From NCBI GenBank assembly GCA_016763815.1, contig JAESTB010000250.1:1-5134 (forward strand): a DNA stretch of 5,134 bases, written 5' to 3'. The notes beneath the pieces are model-generated. The model was given only the letters and a program-made list of their open reading frames with translations. It was not told the origin of the DNA and did not search any database. This DNA is from Arenicella sp. (lineage in GTDB: Bacteria > Pseudomonadota > Gammaproteobacteria > Arenicellales > Arenicellaceae). This document shows positions 4,538-5,134 of this stretch, one piece after another; the first letter of the stretch is position 1; every line of letters starts with the position of its first letter. The position numbers and the translations under genes are program-made.

Positions 4538-5134
4538 ATGAGCACTAAAGTCACTGGCTATGAAAAGCCAGATTCGATCAAATCTCTAGCCATGATACGC
4601 ACCCGCACAGTAGTCGGCATAAGCGCCGTCCCTGTTATGGTTGAGGTGCATTTGGCCAATGGCTTGCCATCGTTTTCCACTGTAGGCCTACCTGAAACAG
4701 CCGTCAAAGAAAGCAAAGATCGTGTACGTGGCGCTATTATTAATTCCGGTTTTGAATTCCCGGCGAAGCGTATTACGGTAAACCTCGCTCCGGCTGACTT
4801 ACCAAAGACAGGTGGTCGCTTTGACTTGCCTATAGCTATTGGAATTTTGATTGCATCAGGTCAGCTGCCTCGAGTAAAGGTCGACGACTTTGAGATGGTC
4901 GGTGAGGTCGCTTTAGACGGCCATTTACGTAAGGTGTCTGGTGTACTGCCAACGGCCTTGTCATGTGGCGTCGCTGGTCATCAATTGGTCGTGCCGACCG
5001 ACAACGCGATTGAAGCAAGCCTTGCTGAGAACACCACGGCTTGGCAGGCTGAGCATTTATTGACTGTTTGTCAGCATCTCGCCGGCAGAGGTGAGATGCC
5101 GCTTTGCAAGACAAGCGACAGCATCACGTCGACG
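4538..5134 (+). CDS. comM: YifB/ComM-family Mg-chelatase-like AAA+ ATPase, N-terminal part
   Basis: The frame is open from the ATG to the window edge and gives 199 residues, compared with about 500 for the family. ComM is a hexameric helicase that promotes branch migration during natural transformation, and YifB is the same protein in other species. The visible part is the N-terminal Lon-protease-like ChlI domain. The near-invariant stretch runs from VEVHLANGLPSF (35-46) through VGLPETAVKESKDRVR (49-64), NSGFEFPAKRIT (69-80) and NLAPADLPKTGGRFDLPIAIG (82-102). The Walker A motif and the ATPase domain lie beyond the window. Residues 1-15 come before the usual family start (SLAMIRTR), so this copy has an N-terminal extension of about 14 residues, supported by the ribosome binding site. 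In pseudomonads yifB also lies near glnK-amtB. Here a LysR gene intervenes. Confidence 0.93.
   Translation, partial: MSTKVTGYEKPDSIKSLAMIRTRTVVGISAVPVMVEVHLANGLPSFSTVGLPETAVKESKDRVRGAIINSGFEFPAKRITVNLAPADLPKTGGRFDLPIAIGILIASGQLPRVKVDDFEMVGEVALDGHLRKVSGVLPTALSCGVAGHQLVVPTDNAIEASLAENTTAWQAEHLLTVCQHLAGRGEMPLCKTSDSITST

Noticed and set aside
4836..5114. Minus-strand ORF inside comM/yifB (92 codons)
   Set aside because: It is antisense to a strongly conserved ChlI domain, and its composition (Arg/Gln/Pro/Ser-rich) is that of a non-coding frame.

Overview
The window looks like chromosomal DNA of a marine-type gammaproteobacterium, possibly of the Oceanospirillales or a relative. This rests on the protein types (a MerR regulator resembling the one beside ihfA in pseudomonads, a TorF-family porin, GlnK with Amt, ComM/YifB), on moderate GC, and on clear sigma-54/NtrC signals. 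The genus cannot be fixed from the sequence. The region is compact and I see no mobile elements, CRISPR, tRNA or rRNA.

Layout from left to right. A short MerR-family regulator (107-472, +) converges on a TorF-family outer-membrane protein gene (577-1260, -). A bidirectional intrinsic terminator (527-558) separates them. A 455-bp non-coding region (1261-1715) then divides torF from the divergently transcribed glnK (1716-2054, +) and amtB (2105-3340, +). amtB ends in a strong intrinsic terminator. A LysR-family regulator (3464-4423, +) follows, with its own sigma-70 promoter and a perfect palindrome between promoter and start codon. Last is the first 199 codons of a comM/yifB-type gene (4538 to the window edge, +).

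The main result is in the torF-glnK intergenic region. Both strands carry near-ideal sigma-54 (-24/-12) promoters, one firing toward torF (1366-1382) and one toward glnK-amtB (1573-1589). Between them lies one good NtrC-type enhancer (1452-1468, 14 of 17 bases matching the consensus used here). It is about 105 bp upstream of one predicted start and 140 bp upstream of the other. The sequence therefore predicts that a little-characterised porin-like protein is co-induced by nitrogen limitation with the ammonium channel and its PII regulator. That would give an outer-membrane, inner-membrane and cytosolic set under one enhancer.

GlnK would sense 2-oxoglutarate/ATP/ADP and the uridylylation state, and would plug the AmtB pore when nitrogen is plentiful. 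TorF may provide the matching outer-membrane route, but its substrate is not shown by the sequence. The torF leader also holds two short overlapping ORFs, a tandem AACAAGA repeat and a hairpin just before the ribosome binding site, which hint at post-transcriptional control. The MerR, LysR and ComM/YifB genes appear to be separate transcription units with no visible link to nitrogen control.
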